Below, one piece after another: positions 43,721 to 52,638 of a DNA stretch of 64,000 nt. This stretch comes from Streptomyces sp. TLI_105 (GTDB lineage Bacteria; Actinomycetota; Actinomycetes; Streptomycetales; Streptomycetaceae). Location of the stretch: the NCBI RefSeq assembly GCF_900105415.1, contig NZ_FNSM01000001.1, forward strand, positions 806,001-870,000, given 5' to 3'. The notes beneath the pieces are model-generated. The model was given only the letters and a program-made list of their open reading frames with translations, ran no database searches and was not told where the DNA came from. Each line of letters opens with the position of its first letter. Within the stretch, counting starts at the first letter, position 1. The position numbers and the translations under genes are program-made.

Positions 43721-45244
43721 ATGGAGCACGACAAGCCGACCGAGGTCGCTGACATCGTCATCATCGGCGCCGGGCTCTCCGGCATCGGTGCCGCGAAGTA
43801 CCTGACGGCCGACTTTCCCGACAAGCGGATCCTCCTGCTCGAGGGCCGCGACGCGGTCGGGGGCACCTGGGACCTGTTCAAGTACCCCGGCATCCGGTCC
43901 GACGACTCCGTGCACACCTACGGCTACGAGTTCAAGCCGTGGCTGCACAAGGAGGCGATTGCCGACGGCTCGTTGATCCGCGACTACATGGTCGAGACCG
44001 TCAAGGAGTTCGGACTCGACAAGATCCTGCGGCTGCGTCACCGGGTCACCGCCGCCGACTGGTCCAGCGAGACGGCGCAGTGGTCGCTGCAGGTCACCGT
44101 GACCGACGAGGCGGGCAACGAAGCGCGCAAGACCATTCGGACCGGATTCGTCTTCAGCAGCACCGGCTACTACCGCTACGACGAGGGCTACGAGCCCCAC
44201 TTCAAGTGTCGCGACGACTTCCAGGGCGACATCCTCCACCCGCAGCACTGGCCCGAGGACTACGACTACAGCGGCAAGCGCGTGGTCATCGTCGGCAGCG
44301 GCGCGACCGCCGTGACGATGCTCCCCGCGATGCTGACGGGCGAGGGCGCGGCAGCCCACGTCACCATGCTCCAGCGCACCCCGAGCTACGTCGCGTCGAT
44401 CCCCAGGGTGGACCAGCTCGCCCAGCGGCTCATGAAGCTCTTCGGCGTCAAGCGCGGGTACGCCGCCACGCGGTTCAAGAACATCTGGTCCGACCACCTC
44501 ATCGTGACCGTGCTCTGCAGGTTCCCGAACTTCGGGCGCAACCTGCTGCGCAAGTGGACGGCCAAGCAGCTGCCGGCAGGGTTCGACGTGGACACCCACT
44601 TCGCGCCGCCCTACAGCCCCTGGGACCAGCGCCTGTGCGCCACCCCTGACGGCGAGTTCTTCACGGCGATCCGTGAGGGGAACGCCGACGTGGTGACCGA
44701 CCGGATCGAGCGGTTCACCAGCGAGGGCATCCTGCTGACGTCAGGTCGGACGCTCGAGGCCGACGTCATCGTCACCGCGACCGGCCTCGTCATGCAGATG
44801 CTGGGCGGCATCCAGCCCACCGTCGACGGCGTCCCGGTCAAGATGTCAGATGCGGTGCTGTACCGCGGTGCCCTGATCTCCGGCGTGCCCAACTGGGCCA
44901 TGATGCTCGGCTACACCAAGGCGACCTGGACCCTGCGAGTGAGCAACGTGAGCCGCCTCGCCGCGGCCGTGATCCGCGAGATGGACAGCAAGGGCTACGA
45001 CACGGCCGTGCCCGTTCCGCCTGAAGGAATGCCCACGCAGGCGCTCTTCGATCTCTCGTCCGGCTACATGCAGCGCGCGAAGGACGAACTGCCGCACCAG
45101 GGCAGGGCGTTGCCGTGGCAGATGCACACGACCTTCGTGCGGGACAACCGACTCTTCAAGGGACGACTGATCCACGAGGACATCCGCTTCTCGACCCGGG
45201 CCGGCACCCCGGCGCGGGTCACGAGCGTGGAAGCAGCGTCATGA
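43721..45244 (+). CDS. Flavin-dependent Baeyer-Villiger monooxygenase, EtaA-like
   Basis: A 507-residue type I BVMO. FAD motif VIIGAGLSGIGAAKYL, GGTWDLFKYPGIRSDDS, the BVMO fingerprint FQGDILHPQHWP (fits FxGxxxHxxxWP), and NADPH motif RVVIVGSGATAVTM. The FKYPGIRSD pattern marks the EtaA group, which accepts open-chain, aryl and some cyclic ketones. It inserts oxygen next to a ketone to give an ester or lactone. ATG 43721 follows GGGGAG. It overlaps the hydrolase gene by four bases, so its ester product is probably cleaved by it. Confidence 0.92.
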   Translation: MEHDKPTEVADIVIIGAGLSGIGAAKYLTADFPDKRILLLEGRDAVGGTWDLFKYPGIRSDDSVHTYGYEFKPWLHKEAIADGSLIRDYMVETVKEFGLDKILRLRHRVTAADWSSETAQWSLQVTVTDEAGNEARKTIRTGFVFSSTGYYRYDEGYEPHFKCRDDFQGDILHPQHWPEDYDYSGKRVVIVGSGATAVTMLPAMLTGEGAAAHVTMLQRTPSYVASIPRVDQLAQRLMKLFGVKRGYAATRFKNIWSDHLIVTVLCRFPNFGRNLLRKWTAKQLPAGFDVDTHFAPPYSPWDQRLCATPDGEFFTAIREGNADVVTDRIERFTSEGILLTSGRTLEADVIVTATGLVMQMLGGIQPTVDGVPVKMSDAVLYRGALISGVPNWAMMLGYTKATWTLRVSNVSRLAAAVIREMDSKGYDTAVPVPPEGMPTQALFDLSSGYMQRAKDELPHQGRALPWQMHTTFVRDNRLFKGRLIHEDIRFSTRAGTPARVTSVEAAS

Positions 45245-46302
45245 GCGCGGCGCGTTTCACCGTGGCGCAGCGGATGCAGCGGGCCTTCCTGATCGCCCTG
45301 AGCCGCCTGCCGGCGGGGGTCCAGCGGCTGCTTGCACGACCCCCGGTCAACAGCGCCGGCGAGAGCATGGCGCCGGACCTGGCCCTGCTGATGAAGCTCG
45401 TCGAGTCCGGTCCGGACTTCAGCGACATGTCGGCCGTGGAAGCCCGCGCGACGACCGAGCGCGATCTGGCGCTCTTCGCCGCACGGATCCAGCCCTGTGC
45501 CGTCGAGGAGGAGATCGAGATCGGAGACGGCCTGCCGGCCACGCGCTACAGCTCCGGCACACGCGCTCGCGGCGTCGTCCTCTTCTTCCACGGGGGTGGG
45601 TTCGTCATCGGCAGCCGGGCCAGCTACACCGCCCCGGCGCGGATGCTCGCGCACGGCACGGGCGCCGACGTCCTGTCGGTCGAGTACCGGCTCGCCCCCG
45701 AGCACCCCTTCCCAGCAGCGCACGACGACGCGCTCGCCGCTTGGCGGTACGTCGTCGACCACGCCGCAGACTGGGGCGTCGACCCGCAGCGCATCGTCGT
45801 CGCCGGCGAGAGCGCCGGTGGCAACATCACCGCGGTCCTGTGCCAGCAGCTGCGCGACGAGGCGGTGCAGCCGATGCTCCAGGTCCTCATCCAGCCCGTG
45901 ACCGACCTCGTGGAGCACCGCCCCTCGCAGGACGAGTTCGCCGGATCGCCCGCGCTGTCGGCCAAGCAGATCGCCTGGTTCGTCGAGAACTACCTGCCGG
46001 CCGGCACCAACCCTGCGGATCCACGTGTCTCGCCCTTCAGGGCGACCTCGCTGGCCGGCTTGCCTCCCGCGATCGTCAACCTCGCCGGCTTCGACCCGCT
46101 CCACGACGACGGCCTCGCCTACGCGAACGCCCTCCTCCAGGCAGGGGTCCCCGCCGAGGTCACCCGCGAGGGAGGACAGGTCCACGGCTACCTCTCCTAC
46201 ACCGCGATCAGCCCGAGCTGTCGGCAGGCGACCGAGCGCCTCGTCGCCTCCGTCTCCACAGCACTCGACCGTACGACCCCCTCTGTCCCGAAGGCGAGCT
46301 GA
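45241..46302 (+). CDS. Alpha/beta hydrolase, HSL family (ester/lactone hydrolase)
   Basis: A 353-residue esterase: FFHGGGFVIGSRASYTAPAR (oxyanion), YRLAPEHPFPAAHDDALAAW, nucleophile elbow AGESAGGNITAV, and FDPLHDDGLAYA with a late GGQVHGYLSYT. The arrangement monooxygenase then HSL-type hydrolase matches ChnB/ChnC-like pairs that open caprolactone or cleave BVMO esters. Start ATG overlaps the monooxygenase stop (ATGA). Ends 5 bp before the amine oxidase gene. Confidence 0.92.
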   Translation: MSAARFTVAQRMQRAFLIALSRLPAGVQRLLARPPVNSAGESMAPDLALLMKLVESGPDFSDMSAVEARATTERDLALFAARIQPCAVEEEIEIGDGLPATRYSSGTRARGVVLFFHGGGFVIGSRASYTAPARMLAHGTGADVLSVEYRLAPEHPFPAAHDDALAAWRYVVDHAADWGVDPQRIVVAGESAGGNITAVLCQQLRDEAVQPMLQVLIQPVTDLVEHRPSQDEFAGSPALSAKQIAWFVENYLPAGTNPADPRVSPFRATSLAGLPPAIVNLAGFDPLHDDGLAYANALLQAGVPAEVTREGGQVHGYLSYTAISPSCRQATERLVASVSTALDRTTPSVPKAS

Positions 46303-46307
46303 CAACC

Positions 46308-47687
46308 ATGACCAGAGCAGAGAAAGTCCGCGAGGAGACCCACGAGGTCGTCGTCATCGGCGCCGGCATCGCGGGACTCATGGCCGCGACCACGCTCGCC
46401 GACCGCGACGTCGTCGTCCTCGAGGCGAGTGACCGCGCCGGCGGACGCGTCGACACCGTCCGCAAGGGCGACTACTGGATCAACGTCGGCACGCAGTTCA
46501 CCGAGGGCACCGGCCCCCTGATCGACGCGCTCCACCGCCACCAGGTCCCGCTCGGGACGCTCGAGGGCAAGTCCGTCGCGCTGTCGCTCGACGGCAAGCA
46601 GGTCGACACCTCGAACCCGTTCAGTCTGATGTTCCGGTCGAAGATGACCTGGCGCGACCGCTTCGGCCTCGCGGCCGTCGGCACACGGATCCTCGCGAAC
46701 GTGCCCTTCCTCGAGATGAACCCCGAAAACCGGTGGGCGAAGCGGGTCCGCGCGAAGCTCGACGACCGGCGAGCGGACTTCGTGCTGCGCGGCGTGAAGT
46801 CGGAGCTCGCACGCGAGATGGTCCGCTCCTGGTCGGGCCAGTGGATGGGCTGTGAGCCGGAGGAGACCGCCGCCACGCAGTTCGTGTTCTCGATGGGCAT
46901 CCTGCTGACCGACCCCGAGAAGGTCCCCAACCTGACCCTGCCCCGGGGTGGCAACCAGACCCTCACGGACATCCTGGCCGAGGACCTCGGCGACCGGATC
47001 CGGCTCAGCTCCCCGGTCCGCACGGTCGAGTGGACCGCAGAGGGCGTCGTCGTGGACTTCGAAGATGCGAACGGACCGGCGCGGATCCGGGCCGGCCGCG
47101 CGATCGTCGCCGTGCCTGCGGACGTCGCGGTGAAGATCCTGCCGGACCTGCCCCCGGAGTACCGGAGCGCCTTCGAGGCCATCCGCTATGGGCGGTACGT
47201 CGTGGTGGGGTTCTTCACCCACGAGGAGGGGCCACAGCAGTGGGACGACTTCCTCGCCGTCTCCACGCCGGAGCTGTCGTTCCAGGCGGTCTTCAACCAC
47301 GCCGCTGCCATGCGCCGTGACGGCGTGCGCGAGCCCGGCGGCGCACTCGCCTGCTTTGCGGGCGGCGCCGAGGCCGACAAGCTCTTCGAGCTCAGCGACG
47401 AGGAGATCGTCGCTCGGTTCACCGCCGACCTCCTCCAGCTCTATCCGGAGCTGCAGGGGAAGCTCGAGCCGGGCATCCTCCGCCGTCACCCGCGGGTGGT
47501 GCCGTTCTGGGCTCCCGGCGGCCGGGCCTCGCTGGCCACGCTCCGCGAGAACATCGGACCCGTCCACTTCGCCGGCGACTACCAGCTGGACGTCCCCTCA
47601 CTCGCCGACGCCGCTGCATCTGGTGAGCGGGCCGCCCTCGAGGTGCTGTCGAGCCTGGCTGGCGCCAGTTCCTCCAACCAGCGCTGA
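46308..47687 (+). CDS. Flavin amine oxidase / FAD-dependent oxidoreductase
   Basis: A 459-residue flavoenzyme: EVVVIGAGIAGLMAATTLAD, VLEASDRAGGRVDTVRKGDY, and a C-terminal FAD segment GPVHFAGDYQLDVPSLADAA. This is the monoamine oxidase/protoporphyrinogen-oxidase superfamily; cyclohexylamine oxidase has similar size. It would oxidise a primary amine to an imine that hydrolyses to a ketone, the substrate for the upstream monooxygenase. It is the third gene of the operon. ATG 46308; ribosome-binding site weak (GGCGAG). Substrate inferred from neighbours only. Confidence 0.85.
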   Translation: MTRAEKVREETHEVVVIGAGIAGLMAATTLADRDVVVLEASDRAGGRVDTVRKGDYWINVGTQFTEGTGPLIDALHRHQVPLGTLEGKSVALSLDGKQVDTSNPFSLMFRSKMTWRDRFGLAAVGTRILANVPFLEMNPENRWAKRVRAKLDDRRADFVLRGVKSELAREMVRSWSGQWMGCEPEETAATQFVFSMGILLTDPEKVPNLTLPRGGNQTLTDILAEDLGDRIRLSSPVRTVEWTAEGVVVDFEDANGPARIRAGRAIVAVPADVAVKILPDLPPEYRSAFEAIRYGRYVVVGFFTHEEGPQQWDDFLAVSTPELSFQAVFNHAAAMRRDGVREPGGALACFAGGAEADKLFELSDEEIVARFTADLLQLYPELQGKLEPGILRRHPRVVPFWAPGGRASLATLRENIGPVHFAGDYQLDVPSLADAAASGERAALEVLSSLAGASSSNQR

Positions 47688-47739
47688 TCACATCCGTCAC
47701 GCGGGGAGCCTGGGCCGGCTTCGACAGGTCCTGGTCTCG

Positions 47740-48093
47740 GTGCCGATGCCGAGGGCGTCCGCCGGGCGCCTGGCCTGGACCGGCGTCGGCCATCTGACCA
47801 CGACCGCCACCTGGGGCGCCTACCCCAGCCACACCCTCGACGACGTGCAGAGCGGCATCGACGTCGTGCACAACGCCCTCCTGCTGGACGGGCCGGGACG
47901 CACGGTCGTACGAGGTCCGTTCCGCCCCTCGCCCCGGTCGGTGGTGCACAGGGAGATGGTCATGTCCCCCAAGCCCCCGTGGTTCGTCACCAACCGCACC
48001 GCGGACACCACGGGCCGGCTTCTCACCGACTTCGCCGCCACACCCCGCTGGTCCGCGCTGCCGAGGATCTTCGCCTCCGCGCCGCGCGGCTGA
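47740..48093 (+). pseudogene. Aldehyde dehydrogenase family, C-terminal remnant 1
   Basis: The plus frame reads TGVGHLTTTATWGAYPSHTL, DDVQSGIDVVHNALLLDG, KPPWFVTNRTADTTGRLLTD and ends PRIFASAPRG with a stop at 48091-48093. This is the last quarter of a distinct actinobacterial ALDH subfamily that ends PKPPWF...SALRG. The catalytic part is absent. A shorter tail of the same subfamily lies at 61064-61198. Confidence 0.68.
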
Positions 48094-48139
48094 CCACCTC
48101 TGCCGGGTTCCCCACCCGACCCCTCCCTGGAGACCACCC

Positions 48140-49702
48140 ATGCTCAATCTGGCTGTACTGCTGGAACACACCGCACGCGAACTACCCGATCGCGACGCCG
48201 TGGTGCTGGGCGACACGCGGCTGTCGTACGCACAGGTCGACGCCGAGGCGAACCGGGTCGCGGCGGCGCTCGCGGCGCGCGGCGTCGGCCCCGGTGACCG
48301 GGTCGCCCTGAGCTGCCCCAACCTGCCCTACTTCCCCATCGCGTACTACGGCATCCTCAAGGCCGGGGCGACGGTCGTACCGCTGAACGTCCTGCTCACC
48401 GAACGGGAGATCGCCTACCACCTGCAGGACTCCGGTGCGAAGGCGTACCTCTGCTTCGAGGGCACGGCCCAGCTGCCGATGGCGAAGGCGGGTCTCGCGG
48501 CATACGAGTCCACACCGACCTGCGAGCACTTCGTCCTCCTCACCGCCGCCCCCTCCGGCGAGGCGCAGCCGACCGGTGTACCGACGCTGGAGGACTTCAC
48601 CCGCGACCTGCCCGCCACGTTCGACACGGTGCAGACCCGCGAGAGCGACACCGCGGTCGTGCTCTACACCAGCGGTACGACGGGCAGACCCAAGGGCGCG
48701 GAGCTGACCCACAGCAACATGGTGCAGAACGCGCTGCTGGCGAACCGTCTGTTCGGGACAGCACCGCATGACGTCCACCTGCTCGCCCTGCCCCTGTTCC
48801 ACTCCTTCGGCCAGACGGTCCAGCTCAACGCGGGATTCGCCACCGGCGCCACCATGGTGCTGATGCCACGCTTCGACGCCGCGTCGGCCCTGGAGCTCCT
48901 GCAGGGCGAGCACGTCACCTTCTTCGCCGGGGTGCCGACGATGTACTGGGCCCTGCTGACGTTCGAGGACACGGACCGGTTCGACCTGGCCGGCATCGCA
49001 GCCAACCTGCGGATCAGCGTCTCTGGAGGATCAGCCCTGCCGGTGGAGGTGCTGAAGGCATTCGAGGAACGCTTCAATGTGCCCATCCTCGAGGGCTACG
49101 GCCTGTCCGAGACCAGCCCCGTCGCCACATTCAACCGCGTCGACCGCCCCCGCAAACCCGGCTCGATCGGACTTCCGGTGTGGGGCGTGGAGGTCAGGGT
49201 CACCCGCCGCGACGGCACCCAGGCCGACGCCGACGAACCCGGCGAGATCCACATCCGGGGCCACAACGTCATGAAGGGCTACCTCGACCGCCCCGAAGCG
49301 ACGGCGGAGGCGATCGATCCGCACGGCTGGTTTCGCACCGGCGACATCGGCAGGCGCGACGCCGACGGCTACCTCTACATCGTCGACCGCACCAAGGACC
49401 TCATCATCCGGGGCGGCTTCAACGTCTACCCCCGCGAGGTCGAAGAGGTGCTGCTCACCCACCCGGACATCAGCCTCGCCGCCGTCGTCGGCGTCCCCCA
49501 CCCCAGCCACGGCGAGGAGGTCAAGGCCTTCGTCATCCGCAAGCCCGGAGCCACGGTCACTGAGGAGGACATCGTGGCCTGGTGCCGGCAGAACATGGCG
49601 GGCCACAAATACCCCCGGCTCGTCGAATTCCGGGAAGCCCTGCCCATGACGGCGACCGGCAAGATCCTCAAGCGGGAACTCGTCCCGCCACCGTCCGACT
49701 GA
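48140..49702 (+). CDS. Acyl-CoA synthetase (long-chain/dicarboxylate type)
   Basis: A 520-residue adenylate-forming enzyme. P-loop YTSGTTGRPKGAELTH, GYGLSETSPVATFNR, WFRTGDIGRRDADGYLYIVD, RTKDLIIRGGFNVYPREVEE, and acyl-adenylation Lys in MTATGKILKRELVPPP. ATG 48140 with GGAG upstream. Complete and monocistronic between an ALDH tail and an IS701 copy. It activates a fatty or dicarboxylic acid to CoA; similar in fold but not close to 39174-40757. Confidence 0.93.
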   Translation: MLNLAVLLEHTARELPDRDAVVLGDTRLSYAQVDAEANRVAAALAARGVGPGDRVALSCPNLPYFPIAYYGILKAGATVVPLNVLLTEREIAYHLQDSGAKAYLCFEGTAQLPMAKAGLAAYESTPTCEHFVLLTAAPSGEAQPTGVPTLEDFTRDLPATFDTVQTRESDTAVVLYTSGTTGRPKGAELTHSNMVQNALLANRLFGTAPHDVHLLALPLFHSFGQTVQLNAGFATGATMVLMPRFDAASALELLQGEHVTFFAGVPTMYWALLTFEDTDRFDLAGIAANLRISVSGGSALPVEVLKAFEERFNVPILEGYGLSETSPVATFNRVDRPRKPGSIGLPVWGVEVRVTRRDGTQADADEPGEIHIRGHNVMKGYLDRPEATAEAIDPHGWFRTGDIGRRDADGYLYIVDRTKDLIIRGGFNVYPREVEEVLLTHPDISLAAVVGVPHPSHGEEVKAFVIRKPGATVTEEDIVAWCRQNMAGHKYPRLVEFREALPMTATGKILKRELVPPPSD

Positions 49703-49801
49703 CCCGCACCGGTCCGCTTACAGCCCGGACCCCTGCGGCGGGCCTTCCTCGGATCGGCACGGATGGAGAACGGCGCGAGAGCCCCGGCCCGGACTTGAGT
49801 T

Positions 49802-50855
49802 CTAGTACTGCAACGGTGCTTGCCATGACTGATGGCCAGGTTGGTCGTTGGTGTGGTCATGGGTGGGGACCTTGCTGATGTCAGGTGGTGGACGGGCGAA
49901 CTGGAAGCTGTGCATGGGCGGTTCATGCACCGTTTCAGCAGGTCGGAGCCCCGGGAGTCCGCACTGGCTTATATGCGGGGCCTGATCGCTCCGCTGCAGC
50001 GGAAGAACCGATGGACGCTGGCGGAGGAAGCCGGCCACGCAGGCCCGGACCGCCTCCACCGGATGCTGAACCGGATCGAGTGGGATGCGGAGGAGGTCCT
50101 GGACGACGTGCGCGAATACGTCGTCGAGCACCTCAGCGACCCGGATGCGGTGCTGATCGTGGACGACACCGGCTTTTTGAAGAAGGGGATACGCGTTCGG
50201 CCGGGGTCCAGCGCCAGTACTCCGGCACGGCCGGGCGGACGGAGAACTGCCAGATCGGGGTCTTCCTCGTCTATGCAACGAACCGCGGGCGGACGCTGAT
50301 CGACCGGCGTCTGTATCTGCCCGCCTCCTGGACCGACGACCGCGAAAGGTGCCGCCGGGCCGGCATCGGCGACGAGGTTGCCTTCGAGACCAAGGTGGCC
50401 ATGGCCAAGGCGATGGTCCGCCGCGCGATCACGGACAAGACCCCGTTCCGGTGGGTGACCGCGGATGCCGCCTACGGCTTCTCCAAGGGCTGGCGATCAG
50501 AGCTGGAGGCGGCGGACCTCTTCCACGTCATGGCCACCACCCGGCACGACACCGTCGTCACCCGGTGGGCGATCGACCACCCCGTCCACGCCTGCCTCAC
50601 GATCCTGCGGGCCCGCGAGCTCGACGCCGACAAAGCAGAAACGGATCCCCCCGGCTCATCCACCTCGGCCTCGCCGAGATACGACGGCTGATCACTCGCC
50701 TCACCAACCCACGCCCCGCACCCGTCGAGCACATTTTGCACTGGTCACACTGGCGCCGACGACGTCGGCATCAGGCCCGCACCAGTCACCACAAACGACG
50801 CGGACACAGTCCCTGACCTGGCCATCAGTCACATCAAACACCGTTGCAGTACTAG
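49802..50855 (+). mobile_element. IS701-family insertion sequence, copy 2, internally deleted
   Basis: Same ends TACTGCAACGGT (49806-49817 and 50840-50851) flanked by CTAG (49802-49805 and 50852-50855). About 355 bp shorter than copy 1 and in the opposite orientation. It could be moved in trans by the copy-1 transposase. Confidence 0.82.
49832..50691 (+). pseudogene. IS701 transposase, frameshifted and internally deleted
   Basis: Frame A (49832) ends just after FLKKGIR, where copy 1 continues SAGVQRQYSGTAGRTENCQ; that sequence resumes here one frame over. Near 50585 the text jumps from WAIDHPVH to ACLTILRARELDADKAE, losing about 118 codons that hold the catalytic Glu region (WAVEECFQSAKQECGLD). 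In copy 1 the sequences at both borders contain CCCACG or TCCACG, consistent with recombination between CCACG repeats. The product cannot transpose DNA. Confidence 0.8.
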
Positions 50856-50927
50856 TGCTGGACTCACGTCAGACGGTGCCTCGATCCGTCCGGTGAAGGT
50901 CCTGTAGTCGATGCTGTGGCTTGCCAT
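50856..50927 (-). pseudogene. 5' end of an unknown gene cut by IS701
   Basis: ATG 50927 has GAGGAACGGTGAG upstream and reads MASHSIDYRTFTGRIEAP then SDVSPA before the IS boundary. A good start and an operator-like sequence upstream (50971-50996) suggest a real promoter and gene. Its remainder is not found beyond the other IS end. Family unknown. Confidence 0.5.
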
Positions 50928-50970
50928 CTCACCGTTCCTCACGCGTGCTGCACCGACGGTGCGAGCATCC

Positions 50971-51000
50971 GTAAGATCAAAGTCGATTCGAGTTCGCTAT
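50971..51000. promoter_or_regulatory. Group B operator-like site 1
   Basis: GATCAAAGTCGATTCGAGTT within the divergent spacer between the truncated gene and a TetR gene. AGTCGATT is shared with 56742-56749; GATTCGA with 62202-62208. Confidence 0.5.
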
Positions 51001-51102
51001 TTTCGCGAGGCAATGTCAAGGGAAGGGACAAGATCCCTCCCGATCGCCCCTTGCTAAACTGTTGACTCATGATCGACTTTGCTTGTCCGGCTGGGGGCTC
51101 AC

Positions 51103-51792
51103 GTGGTTAGGGAAAGTGCGGACGAGCCGAAACGCGGCCGCTCGGCAGCCGCCACGGCGGGGGCGCCTCAGGCACCTGCCCGGCCGGAAGCGGCACTGCA
51201 GCGTCGTGGGGTTGCCCGGGTCAAGGCGATCCTGGACGCCGCGGAGGAGATCCTGGCGGAGGGTGGCTACGAAGCAGCCACCCTCAAGGCGATCGGAGAA
51301 CGGACCGGCATCCCGACGCCGTCCGTCTACCACTACTTCAATGACCGCTACCAGGTGGACGCGGCCATCATGAGGCGTCACAGTGACGCGCTGCTCGGCG
51401 TGCTCGACGGCATCGACGGCGAGGAGTTCCGATCGATCTCCGACGTCGTAGGCCTGGTGTTCGACCCTATCGTCGAGTACTTCCGGGCACACCCGAGTTG
51501 TGTCCAGCTCTGGTTCTCCGGTCGTCATGAGGCTTTGAGCGCCCAATTCCAGGAGTTCGACGACCAGGTCGCGGAACGCCTGTGGCGACTGGGGATCGGC
51601 CGCGGACTGTTGCGCGTCGACACGCCGCTTCTCGTGATGAAGCTGGCGTTCGAAGCCGGCGGGCGCATCTTCGACATCGCGTTCCAGCAGGACCGGAACG
51701 GGGACGAGGCGACGATGACCGAGGCGAAGCGATTGGTGACCGCCTACCTCGAGACCTACGCGGAGAAGAGCACGGCCCATCGGGCCGAATGA
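51103..51792 (+). CDS. TetR family regulator (paralogue 1)
   Basis: About 229 residues. A polar N-terminal extension, then HTH with EAATLKAIGERTGIPTPSVY and HYF, and a C-terminal domain DPIVEYFRAHPSCVQLWF. GTG 51103 is taken as the start; a TTG at 51079 is in frame. Its recognition region (ATLKAIGER-GIPT-SVYHYF) is nearly identical to that of the TetR at 55849-56493, so both probably bind the same operator class. Followed by an 18-bp hairpin terminator. Confidence 0.88.
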   Translation: MVRESADEPKRGRSAAATAGAPQAPARPEAALQRRGVARVKAILDAAEEILAEGGYEAATLKAIGERTGIPTPSVYHYFNDRYQVDAAIMRRHSDALLGVLDGIDGEEFRSISDVVGLVFDPIVEYFRAHPSCVQLWFSGRHEALSAQFQEFDDQVAERLWRLGIGRGLLRVDTPLLVMKLAFEAGGRIFDIAFQQDRNGDEATMTEAKRLVTAYLETYAEKSTAHRAE

Positions 51793-51843
51793 TGCTTCCG
51801 GACACCGCGAGCGGCGTTCACGCGTCCCTCTGTGGCGCCGGAA

Positions 51844-51886
51844 GCCAAGGGCGGGCGGGCCCTCCAGAGGCCTGCCCGCCCTTGGC
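51844..51886. terminator. Bidirectional hairpin terminator
   Basis: GCCAAGGGCGGGCGGGCC (51844-51861) and GGCCTGCCCGCCCTTGGC (51869-51886), one mismatch, 7-base loop. It lies between the TetR stop and the convergent ligase fragment. Confidence 0.8.
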
Positions 51887-51891
51887 GTGTG

Positions 51892-52299
51892 TCACCGCAG
51901 TGGGGCGTCCCACCGCACCTCTTCCCGTATCCGGTTCTTGAGGAGCTTGCCCCCCCCCGCGTTGCGTGGGAGCGCTTCGGTGACGACGGTGGCGTACTGG
52001 GGGACCTTGAAGTCGGCGAGTCGGTCCTGACAGCGCGCGATGACGGCGGTGAGGTCGATCTCGCCCCGGCCTCCGTAAAGGACGGCCCCGACCTTCTCGC
52101 CCATCACGTCATCGGGCACACCGAGGACCGCGGCGTCCGTGACGCCGGGAGCGGAGAGCAGGGCCGCCTTGACCTCCACACTGGAGACGTTCTCACCGCC
52201 GCGGTTGATGATGTCCTTGATCCGGTCGACGATGTAAACACGTCCGGCGTCGTCCACCCGGACGATGTCGCCGGTGTGCAGCCAGCCGTCCACGACTGA
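51892..52299 (-). pseudogene. AMP-dependent acyl-CoA ligase, C-terminal fragment
   Basis: The minus strand reads [40 protein letters not shown] and ends NRIREEVRWDAPLR. It is the C-terminal subdomain of an acyl-CoA ligase. The adenylation core is missing: sequence jumps near 52300 directly into the N-terminal part of a monooxygenase gene on the same strand, so an internal deletion fused two genes. Confidence 0.78.
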
Positions 52300-52585
52300 G
52301 GATGAGGTGTCCGTCGGCGATCGACTTCCGGTGGGTCCAGGGCCTGAATCCGAAACCGAACGTCAGCATGTCCGAGTCGGAGCGGATGCCGGGGTACTGG
52401 AACAGGCTCCGCGTGCCGTCGATCTCGTCGCGCGCCTCCAGGATCGCGAACGACGTGCCGGGGCGATGGGCACGGAGGTGACTGCCCATGCCGATGCCCG
52501 AGATCCCGGCACCGATGATCAGTACGTCGGCGTTGTCGTGGGTGGCTGCCCCGGAGGACGTCCGGCTGGTGGTCGTTCTGGTCAC
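52300..52585 (-). pseudogene. EtaA-like Baeyer-Villiger monooxygenase, N-terminal fragment
   Basis: GTG 52585 with AGGAGGCACCA upstream; [20 protein letters not shown] (FAD motif), then [20 protein letters not shown] and [18 protein letters not shown], then cut at about residue 95. The GT(W/R)[11 protein letters not shown] text is that of EtaA-type BVMOs, related to the intact gene at 43721. The fusion with ligase sequence at about 52300 leaves no complete enzyme. It follows the acyl-CoA dehydrogenase gene by 53 bp. Confidence 0.75.
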
Positions 52586-52638
52586 TGGTGCCTCCTGGCC
52601 GCGGAGGTGAAGGAATGCGCGGGGCCGACGCCCGCCGC

